The notes: a model not told the origin generated them from the sequence alone. A stretch of DNA of 64,000 nucleotides from Lachnospiraceae bacterium (GCA_017623295.1 JAGAPK010000026.1:1-64000); one strand, 5' to 3'; counted from the stretch's first letter, positions 51,004-60,059 are shown. Numbers and translations: made by a program.

Positions 51004-52557
51004 ATGACCATTGGAATCTACCCACGAAAATCAGTGTACCGGGATAACAGCGATTCCGTCAGTGTACAAGTGCAACTTTGCAAAGATTATGCCGGAATTA
51101 TCTTCAAAGACAAAGAGATTACTTTCAAAATTTATGATAAGGATGAAGGATTTTCCGGTAAAAACATGAATCGCCCAAGCTTCAAAGAACTAATGTCAGA
51201 TGTTCAGAACGGCGTTTTAGATGTGGTTATGGTCTACAAATTGGACCGTATTAGTCGTAATGTGCAGGAATTTTCTGCCATGTACGATATCTTTCAACAA
51301 CACAACGTATCCTTTGTTTCTGTAAAAGAGTCCTTTGACACCACCACACCAATGGGACGTACTGTAATGTATATTCTCGCTGCGTTCGCACAACTCGAAC
51401 GTGAAAATACTTCCGAACGTGTTACAGACAATATGCAGGCTCTTGGCGCATCCGGAAAATGGACTGGCGGGAAACTTCCATCTGGAATGACCTCTGTACG
51501 CCGCCAGATGGGCGAAAAAGAACATTCTTACCTTGTCGTCGATAAAAACACCATATGGCTTGTGAAATTGCTATATGAGCTTGTTTTGCAAGGTTATCCT
51601 ATAACAAAAATAGAACGCTACTGCCGTGACAATGGTATCAAGAGTCAATCCGGCAACTTTCTCAACACATCACAAATTTACAATATCATTACCAATCCGG
51701 TATATTGCCAGAACAGCATTGAAGCCTATTATTACTTCCAGGACTTAGGCTGTACTCTACCAGATGAAACACAATTTGATGGTAAAAAAGGCTTAATTGG
51801 ATATGGTAAAACCAAGAACGGGAAGCAATCACAAAAGAAACAGGAAAAATCCAACTGGACAATCGCAATTGGTATTCACGATTATGTTATGCCTGCTGCC
51901 GACTGGATAGCAGCACAGAATCGTCTCGGCATCAACAAAATGCTCCGTACAGCAAAGTATGATTGTGGTATCCTAAAAGGTGTCATACGCTGCAAATGTG
52001 GTGCACGCATGGATGTCCGAACCTATTCTAAGAATGGCATCCAATTTTCTTACTACTATTGTACTGACATGTTTCGTCAGGGCAAATCAAAATGCAATAC
52101 CGGATATGTTCGTATAGAACAGGTCGAAGAAGCTTTCCTAAAGCAGCTCCGCAAAATCCGTTTTAATCCGGATGGTTTCAAACTCCGTCCAGATTCATCT
52201 GGTGCACTACAAAGCAGCTCATCCATCAAGGAAGAATTAAAGCAGGCACAATCTTCCATTGATAATTTAACTGCTGCCCTCATGAACGCTTCCGACTCGC
52301 CTGCTGCCAAATATATTGTCTCTAAAATTGAAGAACTGGATAAACACAAGAACGTATTGGAAACTAATCTCCGCAAAGCAACATTACAAGAAAGTGCCAC
52401 AAAGTCACTCCAGGAAACAGAAAATGAAATATATAATAATATCTGTTACCTACTGGATAATTTTGATTCCATAGAGTATACTGGAAAAAACGAACTGATC
52501 CGAAAGATTATAAAGAAGTGCGTTTTAGACGATAAAAACCTGCACATCGTATTTTGA
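51004..52557 (+). CDS. int: Large serine recombinase (prophage integrase)
   Basis: 517 residues. The resolvase domain has catalytic S10 (YPRKS), then YDKDEGFSGKNMNRPSF, YKLDRISRN and the LAAFAQLERENTSERV helix. The recombinase domain (about 150-320) and a zinc ribbon with C330, C332, C353 and C364 follow, then a coiled coil near 410-490. Start at ATG behind AGGAGG; the longer frame runs through the terminator. It ends 25 bases before attR, so it is the enzyme that recombined the 9-bp core in the M23 gene. Confidence 0.95.
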   Translation: MTIGIYPRKSVYRDNSDSVSVQVQLCKDYAGIIFKDKEITFKIYDKDEGFSGKNMNRPSFKELMSDVQNGVLDVVMVYKLDRISRNVQEFSAMYDIFQQHNVSFVSVKESFDTTTPMGRTVMYILAAFAQLERENTSERVTDNMQALGASGKWTGGKLPSGMTSVRRQMGEKEHSYLVVDKNTIWLVKLLYELVLQGYPITKIERYCRDNGIKSQSGNFLNTSQIYNIITNPVYCQNSIEAYYYFQDLGCTLPDETQFDGKKGLIGYGKTKNGKQSQKKQEKSNWTIAIGIHDYVMPAADWIAAQNRLGINKMLRTAKYDCGILKGVIRCKCGARMDVRTYSKNGIQFSYYYCTDMFRQGKSKCNTGYVRIEQVEEAFLKQLRKIRFNPDGFKLRPDSSGALQSSSSIKEELKQAQSSIDNLTAALMNASDSPAAKYIVSKIEELDKHKNVLETNLRKATLQESATKSLQETENEIYNNICYLLDNFDSIEYTGKNELIRKIIKKCVLDDKNLHIVF

Positions 52558-52581
52558 TGCGCAGGTTCTATTTTTTATTCA

Positions 52582-52590
52582 AATCGGCGT
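52582..52590. other. attR core
   Basis: AATCGGCGT, identical to attL at 17,117-17,125. On its left phage DNA (TATTCA), on its right M23 gene DNA (GCCGATTTGCCCC). Confidence 0.85.
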
Positions 52591-53295
52591 GCCGATTTGC
52601 CCCATCATATCATGCCCCAGATGAGGTCTGGAATAACCATAGCTTCTGGCCGAGCCAAAATCATCATAATGACTGTATTCAAACCCTTTGGCAATCGGCG
52701 AAAAAGCCTTCAGTCCATAAAAATCGCGCCATTCCTTTGTCTGCTGTACTTCTGTCTGGCCGCTCACACTTGTTTCAGTGTTTTCTCCTGTCACATTGTT
52801 CTCCACCGGCACCTCCAACGAAAACTCTCCAACCATGCCACCGAGTACCGCACGATAGGCTTCTTCATAATAATCATAATATTCCATATCCTTTGTCAAC
52901 TTGGCAATAGTGGTTTCCTTCGCCTGTAATTTGTCCGCTGTTTCCTGTAATTCCGAAACACAACTTTTATCAAATTGACCGCCATGTCTTGCACCAACGT
53001 AAGCCAGCAATTCAATCCAGTCCACATGCACCTCGTCCTTATAAGATGCCACATCCAGTTCATAGGCCTTTCCCATTGCTTCACAGGTTACATTAAAATC
53101 CACCCATTTGATGAAATTACCATCTGTCGATACTTCAATCGCCTCGCCGTTTTCTTTTTCTAATGGTCTGTCTATCAGTATTTTCTTGCAAAGAACTACA
53201 CCGACTGCTGCCATCAGCAAAAGCAATACTATCCTGCTTTTCTTTTTTTCTTTGCTTCCTTGTTTTCCATTCCTATGCCACTTTCTTTTTTTCAT
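52582..53295 (-). pseudogene. N-terminal half of the split M23 peptidase gene
   Basis: Reads from a cytoplasmic basic start (KKRKWHRNGKQGSKEKKKSR), one membrane segment (IVLLLLMAAVGVVL), a domain with WVDFNVTCEAMGKAYELDVA and VDWIELLAYVGARHGG, a coiled coil (LQETADKLQAKETTIAKL) to the first M23 metal motif SRPHLGHDMMGQIGTPI, where phage DNA brings a stop. Expressed alone it would be a membrane protein without a complete zinc site. The start with GGGCGGGAA upstream is the likely one. Confidence 0.9.
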
Positions 53296-53345
53296 AAAAA
53301 AGTTCCCGCCCGTTACCATACTCAACTAGAAAAATATATGAAAAT

Positions 53346-53372
53346 ACCCTGTGAGTTATGCACCCACAGGGT
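53346..53372 (-). terminator. Terminator of the glycosyltransferase gene
   Basis: ACCCTGTG and CACAGGGT pair with an 11-base loop; ATTTTC follows on the minus strand. It lies between the glycosyltransferase stop and the M23 fragment. Confidence 0.65.
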
Positions 53373-53382
53373 TTGTCGTTTC

Positions 53383-54453
53383 TTATTTTTTCTTATAAAC
53401 AAATTCTCTCTGAATAACAAAGCTTAGGAAGAACAAAAATACATCCACCGGTATTTTTACAATAACTTCATAACCGCCAATCAGACCGTATAATCCATTA
53501 ACCAGAAAGGCGCTGCAAAGCATCTGGCAAATGGCAAGCAGACAATATTTCACAGCCGTTGATGCCATATTTGCCTTACTCTTGAAAACGACTTTATAGT
53601 TAATCAGGAAATTATAGATTGCTGAAATCACTCTTGCAAGCACCGTTGCACCGACGATATACGGTAATTCTCCAAACAATCCCTCTGCTCCTTGTAATAT
53701 CTGACAGAAAAAGTTAAACAAAAGCAGATCCACCACACTGGATGAAAGGGAAGAAAACAGAAATTTTCCAAAAATCATATAAATCCGAATAGAATCTTTA
53801 ATCGGATTAAAATGACTCGTTTTATTTTCTTCTATATATATAGTCTTTACCGGCACTTCTATAATCGGAACATTGTTATTTTTTGTTTCAATCAGCATAT
53901 TGGTTTCGTATTCAAACCGCTCGCCTTTCACATTCATCAATGTTTTCATAAAAGAAGCCGGAATCGCACGAAGCCCGGTCTGGGTATCTGAAATAGAAAT
54001 ACCAATCAGATAGCCAAACACTTTCCGCGTACATTTATTTCCAAAACTGGAACGTGTCGGAACATCTTCGGCATCAAAATTGCGACAACCAAGTATCAAA
54101 GTCTCCGGAGTATCCCACAGTTTTTTCATACATGCCAGAATATCTTCCGGCGTATGTTGTCCATCCGAATCTGCTGTCACACATCCTACCGCATCCGGGA
54201 ACTGCATCAGGCAATAATTAAAAGCAGTCTTTAGTGCTCGTCCTTTTCCGAGATTGACTGTATGCGTCAAAACCCTGCACCCTTCTACGCAAGATGCACG
54301 TTCGAACAAATCGTGGTAATCGTTACCACTGCCATCATTTACTACAACAATATTTACAATGCCTGCCTCTTTTAAATGCTGAAGCAGCATAATCAATTTT
54401 TCATCCGGTTCATATGCCGGTATAATTACCGGTATCTCAAAATAAGAAGACAT
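53383..54453 (-). CDS. GT2 glycosyltransferase fused to GtrA-like membrane domain
   Basis: 356 residues. Residues 1-225: GT2 fold with VIIPAYEPDEKL, VVVNDGSGND, NLGKGRALKTAFN, the metal motif TADSDGQH and SDTQTGLRAIP, like dolichyl-phosphate mannose synthases. Residues 230-356: four membrane segments with the GtrA pattern (SSSVVDLLLFNFF, ISAIYNFLINYKVVF). It probably makes and flips a lipid-linked sugar. It follows the polytopic protein gene, a likely user of that sugar. Confidence 0.85.
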   Translation of the reverse strand: MSSYFEIPVIIPAYEPDEKLIMLLQHLKEAGIVNIVVVNDGSGNDYHDLFERASCVEGCRVLTHTVNLGKGRALKTAFNYCLMQFPDAVGCVTADSDGQHTPEDILACMKKLWDTPETLILGCRNFDAEDVPTRSSFGNKCTRKVFGYLIGISISDTQTGLRAIPASFMKTLMNVKGERFEYETNMLIETKNNNVPIIEVPVKTIYIEENKTSHFNPIKDSIRIYMIFGKFLFSSLSSSVVDLLLFNFFCQILQGAEGLFGELPYIVGATVLARVISAIYNFLINYKVVFKSKANMASTAVKYCLLAICQMLCSAFLVNGLYGLIGGYEVIVKIPVDVFLFFLSFVIQREFVYKKK

Positions 54454-54540
54454 CAATCTCCCTTTCTTTTACCCTTTTTACTTTCTATTTCTATATTTAA
54501 GTTTTATTTCTATGTTTACTTTTATTTTTACTTGCTAGTT

Positions 54541-56448
54541 CTACTGTACTGCAATCAAACGCATCTGTACACCATCATCTTCAATCCGATATAACATTTC
54601 ACAGTCGAATTGACCGTCTGCTGTCACAGCATCAAAAACGGCAGAAGCATCCGCCTGCGTTTCTTCCACATACAGATATTCTGCATGGGATGCACGAATT
54701 TCCTGCACCATCCAATCTGTCTGTGCATCGTCCAGATTCAGGCTCTTATATACTACGGAAATTGGAGAAGCTTCCATATTTGTGTAGCTATTTTTTACCC
54801 AACGCGGTTCATCGCCCCGCTGAATGTAGCACACTCTTGTGCTTTCTGTTGTTCCAAGCACTTGTATTTTCTCCAGAAAAAGCAGGGCATCCTCATCTAC
54901 CATCTCGGCCCGTTCCTGCAGATTGTCCAAAACCTCTGCCCGATATCCAACAAGTCCATGATACCCAGTTTGGTAGCCTGCTGTCAATGCCACAAACAGA
55001 ATTAAGCACAAACTTGTCCCATATTGCTTCACAAATCGCGGCATTTTCTCTCCGGCAAAAAGGCGCTCCCCATAGGTCATCCAGATATTTGCCAGAAACA
55101 GCAGCGTTCCTATCGTAAAAGGTGCTCCATATCTTTCAATCGACGAAATCATTCCCGCTGCTTCCAGATATTGTGTCTCGGTTGCAAAAATTGTGATGTG
55201 TGCAATAAAGATAATACCATAAAAAAGCGCACCACTAATCACACTATACCATAATACTAGTTTTCCCTGTTTTTTCGGCATTAAATTCTTCCGATAGAAA
55301 AAGAACACCAACAAACAGATACACACATAAAAACCAAGCGGTGTCAAATCCACTGCCAGACTTTTTTCCTTATGCAATGGCGATGTGAAAAATGCCTCAA
55401 TAAAAGCTTTCGCAAAATCACTTGTATAGCCTGAAATTCCATATTCATCCGTTGTCATGTATTTGACAGCGGTTGTCGTTGTCTTGGTAACTCTTCGCAT
55501 AAGCAGACAGAAAAGCATCCAGCTTCCACCTGTCAAAAGAGGCGTTGCAAATACTGGAATTACCTTTTTCCAATCTCCGGTTTTGCCCTGTTGTTCCTGA
55601 TACTGCTGCTTCTGATATAGGCATAAAAATACCAGTCCGAATGCTGCCCAGATAAAACCGACCGACTTTATCAGAACAAGCACGCCCAGATATAATGCAA
55701 GTCTTGTGTAATAAACACTGTCTTTCTTGCCATCCCGCTGCGTTACCGCAAACAAAAATCCACCATAAATGCACGCCATCGTCAAATCTGCACAGAAGCC
55801 ATCATAACCATACACTTCCGCAATACTTGGCAGAAACCAGAGTGCACATGCCATAAAGAACATTACAGCAACATTTCTGCCTTTCATCTTACGAAACACC
55901 GGCAGCATAAAGGAAAGGTTCATGATATAGTAACCGGCAAATGCCAGACCTTCTTTAAATTCATGCGGATTCAGATGCAGAAACCACCATTTTATCAACT
56001 GCGCTCCCGGCGGGTAATCGCCAAACTCAGATGCTACATTTCCATATTTCTGCGCAAAGCCATCCAGATAGAAAAGAGATTTCACATCCGTTGCCCAGAA
56101 ATTCACATCATCCCACCATGTTACTACTTTTCCGGAAGTACAGATGCCCACTGCAAGCAGCAAAAAAATTGCTGTCAGAAAAGAAGGTTGTTTCACATTC
56201 TCCAGACATACTTTTCCAAATTCTATCCGTTCTTCTCTTTTTCTGCTACCCAGAAAAGCTCCTAAGCCAATAATGCATATAACACTGATTCCATCAATCC
56301 ATGAAAGGTGCTTCAATATTGCCAATCCGTAAAGTACCAACACAAGACCACATAAAACAACCGGTATTACTTCTACCAGACTTTCCTTCCAGACATAAGA
56401 AAGCAACAATAGACAGGCTAAAACTGCCAATACATTGATAATCGCCAT
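54541..56448 (-). CDS. Polytopic membrane protein, probable lipid-sugar-using glycosyltransferase
   Basis: About 635 residues with about 12 membrane segments, a first large outer loop containing SGKVVTWWDDVNFWATDVKS and EFGDYPPGAQLIKWWF (an acidic D-D motif after the first segments, as in GT-C enzymes), and a C-terminal soluble domain of about 130 residues. With the adjacent GT2-GtrA gene it may transfer sugars to a wall or surface polymer. Start at 56,448 (GAGG) or 56,463 (AGGGTG, inside a hairpin). Confidence 0.65.
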   Translation of the reverse strand: MAIINVLAVLACLLLLSYVWKESLVEVIPVVLCGLVLVLYGLAILKHLSWIDGISVICIIGLGAFLGSRKREERIEFGKVCLENVKQPSFLTAIFLLLAVGICTSGKVVTWWDDVNFWATDVKSLFYLDGFAQKYGNVASEFGDYPPGAQLIKWWFLHLNPHEFKEGLAFAGYYIMNLSFMLPVFRKMKGRNVAVMFFMACALWFLPSIAEVYGYDGFCADLTMACIYGGFLFAVTQRDGKKDSVYYTRLALYLGVLVLIKSVGFIWAAFGLVFLCLYQKQQYQEQQGKTGDWKKVIPVFATPLLTGGSWMLFCLLMRRVTKTTTTAVKYMTTDEYGISGYTSDFAKAFIEAFFTSPLHKEKSLAVDLTPLGFYVCICLLVFFFYRKNLMPKKQGKLVLWYSVISGALFYGIIFIAHITIFATETQYLEAAGMISSIERYGAPFTIGTLLFLANIWMTYGERLFAGEKMPRFVKQYGTSLCLILFVALTAGYQTGYHGLVGYRAEVLDNLQERAEMVDEDALLFLEKIQVLGTTESTRVCYIQRGDEPRWVKNSYTNMEASPISVVYKSLNLDDAQTDWMVQEIRASHAEYLYVEETQADASAVFDAVTADGQFDCEMLYRIEDDGVQMRLIAVQ

Positions 56449-56468
56449 AAAAACCTCACACATAACTT

Positions 56469-56492
56469 CACCCTGTCAGCTATGACAGGGTG
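56469..56492 (-). promoter_or_regulatory. Strong hairpin between hpf and the membrane protein gene
   Basis: CACCCTGTCA and TGACAGGGTG form a perfect 10-base stem with a four-base loop. Its 3' arm on the minus strand contains the AGGGTG that could serve as ribosome site for the ATG at 56,463. It has no U-run, so it may be a terminator remnant or a translation-blocking structure. Confidence 0.5.
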
Positions 56493-56543
56493 ATTATACA
56501 TTCATTTATTCTATTATATTAGATATTGCCTTTTTATTCAATT

Positions 56544-57071
56544 CTAATATTCCGGTTCAATTAAACCGTAGGTATTTCCTTTTCTCTTGTATACTACATT
56601 AACCTGATCCGTTTCCGCATTACAGAATACGAAGAAATTATGTCCAAGCAATTCCATCTGTACGCATGCATCTTCCGGATACATTGGTTTAATATCAAAT
56701 TTCTTGGTACGAAGAATCTGTACTTCTTCGTCATCCATATAATCCTTTTCCAGATATTCCTGCTTAAAGAATCCTGCTGACTGTTTCTTATCCGTCAGTT
56801 TTGTTTTGTACTTCTTAAGCTGTCTTTCTATGATTTCTTCTACTAAATCAATAGAAACATACATATCACTGCTGACCTGCTCAGAACGGATGATGTTTCC
56901 CTTCATCGGAATGGTAACTTCTATTTTCTGCCTGTCTTTCTCAACACTTAATGTAACATGTACTTCTGTGTCTTCCGTAAAATACTTCTCCAGCTTACCG
57001 ATCTTATCCTGTACCGCTGTCTTTAACCCTTCTGTTACGTCAATGTTTTTCCCAATAATTATAAATTTCAT
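56544..57071 (-). CDS. hpf: Ribosome hibernation promoting factor, long form
   Basis: 175 residues. N-terminal HPF domain (GKNIDVTEGLKTAVQDKIGK, VHVTLSVEKDRQKIEVTIP, DMYVSIDLVEEIIERQLKKY) and the C-terminal dimerisation domain of long HPFs (VQILRTKKFDIKPMYPEDAC, LLGHNFFVFCNAETDQVNVV, YKRKGNTYGLIEPE). It joins ribosomes into inactive 100S dimers in stationary phase. Start at MKFIIIG behind AAGGGATG. Confidence 0.95.
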   Translation of the reverse strand: MKFIIIGKNIDVTEGLKTAVQDKIGKLEKYFTEDTEVHVTLSVEKDRQKIEVTIPMKGNIIRSEQVSSDMYVSIDLVEEIIERQLKKYKTKLTDKKQSAGFFKQEYLEKDYMDDEEVQILRTKKFDIKPMYPEDACVQMELLGHNFFVFCNAETDQVNVVYKRKGNTYGLIEPEY

Positions 57072-57106
57072 AGCACTCATCCCTTCCATTGGATTATTGT
57101 ATAAGC

Positions 57107-57136
57107 ATTATAACATATTTGCATGGCATTTTGCAA
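57107..57136 (-). promoter_or_regulatory. Promoter of hpf
   Basis: Minus strand: TTGCAA (57,131-57,136), 18-base spacer, TATAAT (57,107-57,112), about 35 bases before the hpf start. Confidence 0.6.
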
Positions 57137-57287
57137 CAATTTACAAATTTTGTTTCATGTTTATGACATTTTTAAAGTCAATAGATTTTACCTTATTTTT
57201 AACCCGCATTTACTTTTTTATTACAACTTCACAAAACACCCGTTCTTTAAGTTACCATAAAATCCGTTTTTTTCCCTCGAAAAACAA

Positions 57288-57358
57288 TGTGGATAATGTG
57301 CATAACTCGGTGTATAAATCATTTTTGCCCTAAAATATGCATTTTTCAATGTGGATAA
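57288..57358. other. DnaA-box cluster in a 490-bp AT-rich gap
   Basis: Two perfect TGTGGATAA boxes (57,288-57,296 and 57,350-57,358) and one with a single mismatch (TGTGCATAA, 57,297-57,305), all in the same orientation. No gene was found in 57,072-57,561; the rest is AT-rich with the hpf promoter at one end and the hydrolase terminator at the other. Confidence 0.5.
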
Positions 57359-57512
57359 CTTAGAGTGTACATTTTGCAAAACTTATTGCTCCCGAATTTC
57401 CTTTTGTGTATCTTGCACAAGATTATTTTTGTCAAGGAAATATATCAAAAAAATAAAGTCTGAAAAATTATGAAACTCGACAGACAAAATGTTGGTACTT
57501 TTTTCACACGCA

Positions 57513-57550
57513 CAAAAAAAGAAAGTAACCAATTCCTATGGTTACTTTCT
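57513..57550 (-). terminator. Terminator of the NlpC/P60 hydrolase gene
   Basis: AGAAAGTAACC and GGTTACTTTCT pair over 11 bases with a 9-base loop; on the minus strand a run of T follows. Confidence 0.85.
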
Positions 57551-57561
57551 CAATTACTTTT

Positions 57562-58884
57562 TTAGAAAATTCTTCTAATAGAAAGGATGGAACGATAATT
57601 TGCATTGGAAACAATGATACCTGTCTTAGAGGTAGATGCATGAACAATCTGACCATTTCCAATATACAATGCCACGTGTCCTGAGTAACAGATAAGGTCA
57701 CCCGGCTGTGCATTTTCAAGTCCATTTACCGCAGAACCTACATTTCTGTCCGCTGCAGAAGAATGTGGTAAGCTTACACCAAAGTTCTTATAAACGCTCA
57801 TTACGAATCCGGAACAATCCGCACCATTTGTCAAACTGGTTCCACCGTATACATACGGATTTCCAACAAACTGAAGTGCAAAATCAGCAACTGCCTGACC
57901 GGAAGCACTACCGCTCGGCGGTGCATAAGTCTTTTCTTCAGATGAGCTGCTAGAAGATGATTCTGATTTCGATGCTTCCTCTGCTGCTTTTCTTGCTGCT
58001 TCTTTGGCTGCTTTTCTCTCAGCTTCTTCTTTGGCAAGTCGTGCCTGTTCTTCCTCTATGGATTCTGCTTTTACAAATTCTGTAGATAACGTTACAAACT
58101 CGTTGGATACATAACCGTTACCTTCTTCAATATCAACTTTTACCCATCCGTCTAATTCTTCGGTAACAATCAATTCATCTTCGATTGGTACGAGTCCAAG
58201 GACGGTTGCATCCATATTCGGCTCTTCACGAACCTTTAATGTTGTTGTCGTAACAGTTGCAATTCGTGTTCCGACTTCTTTCGCAAGTTCTACTGCATCA
58301 TCACCTGTTACACAATACTCTGCTTTTACATATCCTTCTACAGAACCGGAGCTGATTTTATACCAGCCGTCTTTTTCTTCTATAAAAGTACCTACGGACT
58401 TATCATAAAGTTTACCAACAATATTACCTTCTTCGCTTGGTAAATCTCTGACATTCACATAATCATTTACTTTTGCAATAACAAGACTCTTGAAGCCTTC
58501 CTCTTCTTCACTCAGTTTGGAAGTATTTGACGCTTCCTTTAAATCTTTTGTATATCCTTCACTAACAACTATGGTTTCTTCAATTTTCTTATCAGATACA
58601 TTAGAAGATGAATTTTCTAAAATTCCCCCAACCGGTATCTCGGTTGCCTCACTCAATGCAATATCTACATTGGAAGCAGTTAAACTATTGCTTTCTTCTT
58701 TTACGACTTCTTCCTTCATATCAGAAAGAGAAGTGCTTTTTCCACCTGTCAGCGAATAATCAATACCTGCTGACGGTAATACGGAACTAATATTTCCAGA
58801 TGCGTAAACCGGTAATTCCATACCGGAAAAAGTGATGGCTGCTGCTATTGCACAAGCTGCGACTCTCACATTTTTTCTCTTCAT
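57562..58884 (-). CDS. Secreted SH3b-SH3b-NlpC/P60 peptidoglycan hydrolase
   Basis: 440 residues. Signal peptide (VRVAACAIAAAITFSGMELP...A), a Ser-rich linker, two bacterial SH3 domains (about 135-195 with DYVNVRDLPSEEGNIVGKLY, about 205-270 with TLKVREEPNMDATVLGLV), an Ala/Glu/Lys-rich coiled linker and a Ser run, then NlpC/P60 (about 325-440) with the catalytic cysteine in NGADCSGFVMSVY and histidine in GHVALYIGNGQIVHAS. It cuts peptide stems of peptidoglycan outside the cell. GGAGG lies five bases before the start. Confidence 0.93.
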   Translation of the reverse strand: MKRKNVRVAACAIAAAITFSGMELPVYASGNISSVLPSAGIDYSLTGGKSTSLSDMKEEVVKEESNSLTASNVDIALSEATEIPVGGILENSSSNVSDKKIEETIVVSEGYTKDLKEASNTSKLSEEEEGFKSLVIAKVNDYVNVRDLPSEEGNIVGKLYDKSVGTFIEEKDGWYKISSGSVEGYVKAEYCVTGDDAVELAKEVGTRIATVTTTTLKVREEPNMDATVLGLVPIEDELIVTEELDGWVKVDIEEGNGYVSNEFVTLSTEFVKAESIEEEQARLAKEEAERKAAKEAARKAAEEASKSESSSSSSSEEKTYAPPSGSASGQAVADFALQFVGNPYVYGGTSLTNGADCSGFVMSVYKNFGVSLPHSSAADRNVGSAVNGLENAQPGDLICYSGHVALYIGNGQIVHASTSKTGIIVSNANYRSILSIRRIF

Positions 58885-58945
58885 AAAAACCTCCATTAGG
58901 TTGTTTGAACGTCATTTGTTACAAATTTGTTACATTTCATGAACT

Positions 58946-58974
58946 AATATAACACCCTAAAACGCCTTTGTCAA
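58946..58974 (-). promoter_or_regulatory. Promoter of the NlpC/P60 hydrolase gene
   Basis: Minus strand: TTGACA (58,969-58,974), 17-base spacer, TATATT (58,946-58,951). Confidence 0.7.
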
Positions 58975-59042
58975 CCACTGCATCTATTGAGAAAATCCCG
59001 GAAATACGCTATTTATTGTGTTTTACCAAAATGTTACAGCAA

Positions 59043-60002
59043 CTATGGTAAGGAATTAATATATTTTTCCGCACTTGCCACAGCATTTGCACCATCGGCT
59101 ACTGCCGTTACAATTTGTCTCACTTTCTTCGTTCTTGCATCCCCAGCAACATAGATGCCCGGAACATTCGTTTCACATTCTTCCCCTGCAATCACATAGC
59201 CTTTTTCATCGCAGGAAACCACTTCCCGGAATATTTCTGTATTGGGGTAAAGACCTACGGCAATAAAAACGCCATCTGCTGCGAGCAATTCCGCTGTCTG
59301 TCGCTGTGCTGCTTGCAATGTTGTTTTCTGCGTTTCTTTCAAATGCTTTATCCGTATTCCTTCCACCTGATCCTGCCCACAGATTTCTTCTACCACGCTA
59401 TCCCATACAACTTCAATGTTCTCGCAGGAAAACAGTTTGTCCTGCAAGGATTTTGCTGCACGCAAGCTGTCTCTTCTGTGAATCAGATATACCTTTTTAC
59501 AGAATCTTGCCAGAAAAATAGCATCTTCTACGGCAACATCACCGCCACCGACTACCGCCACAGTTCCTTCTCTAAAAAAAGCACCATCACAAGTAGCACA
59601 ATAAGAAACTCCTCTTCCTCTAAGCTTGTCCTCTCCCGGTACTTGTAATGCCGCATGAGAAGCTCCTGTTGCCAGAATGAGGGCTTTGGTTTCATAAGTT
59701 TTCTCTTCGCTGCCATCTAAAACCGTTACAATCTTGTATTTTCCGGCATCTGTTATCTGTGTCACTTCTGTATTTTCAAATATGACACCCATGTCATTTG
59801 CGTGCTCGTGAAATTTCATACCCATGTCAAAACCATTTATTCCGGGTAAACCAAGATAATTATCTACTTCATAGGTATTTAATACCTGACCACCACTCAT
59901 CGGATTTTTCTCAAGAGCAAGAACATCAAAGCCGGCTCTTTTTCCGTATACAGCTGCGGACAGTCCGGCAGGACCGGAACCAATAATAATTAAATCATAC
60001 AT
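59043..60002 (-). CDS. trxB: Thioredoxin reductase
   Basis: 319 residues. FAD motif IIGSGPAGLSAAVYGKRAG, GGQVLNTYEVDNYLGLPG, redox pair C135-C138 in SYCATCDGAFF, NAD(P)H motif VVGGGDVAVEDAIFLAR with HRRDSLRA, and C-terminal GIYVAGDARTK...QIVTAVADGANA. It reduces thioredoxin or a related disulfide carrier. No thioredoxin gene is adjacent. The second nucleotide motif has GGGDVA where NADPH enzymes usually have GGGNSA-type sequence; the HRRDSLRA segment still suggests NADPH. Confidence 0.9.
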   Translation of the reverse strand: MYDLIIIGSGPAGLSAAVYGKRAGFDVLALEKNPMSGGQVLNTYEVDNYLGLPGINGFDMGMKFHEHANDMGVIFENTEVTQITDAGKYKIVTVLDGSEEKTYETKALILATGASHAALQVPGEDKLRGRGVSYCATCDGAFFREGTVAVVGGGDVAVEDAIFLARFCKKVYLIHRRDSLRAAKSLQDKLFSCENIEVVWDSVVEEICGQDQVEGIRIKHLKETQKTTLQAAQRQTAELLAADGVFIAVGLYPNTEIFREVVSCDEKGYVIAGEECETNVPGIYVAGDARTKKVRQIVTAVADGANAVASAEKYINSLP

Positions 60003-60059
60003 CGAATGACCTCCTTCATAAAATAGCAGATAAGTTTACATTCTCTTTCGTTTCTTTCT

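Larger units (their letters stand above)
17117..52590. mobile_element. HK97-type siphovirus prophage, about 35.5 kb
   Basis: Bounded by the 9-bp core repeats inside one M23 gene. It contains a full set of modules: serine integrase, CI/Cro switch, replication (DnaD-like, SSB), HNH plus small and large terminase, portal, ClpP-like protease, HK97 capsid, head-tail connectors, tail tube, chaperone with frameshift, tape measure, Dit, Tal-like and receptor-binding proteins, holin and endolysin. Structural frames are intact, so it may be inducible. Most genes run on the minus strand, while repressor, integrase and several accessory genes run on the plus strand. Confidence 0.95.

Noticed and set aside
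36000-53000. Reverse transcriptase or template repeat for the putative DGR
   Set aside because: None of the proteins in the window shows RT motifs, and the conserved flank of the variable block occurs only at the two target sites.
57504-57725. Minus-strand 73-codon frame at the end of the NlpC/P60 gene
   Set aside because: Out-of-frame shadow of the hydrolase that runs through its terminator.
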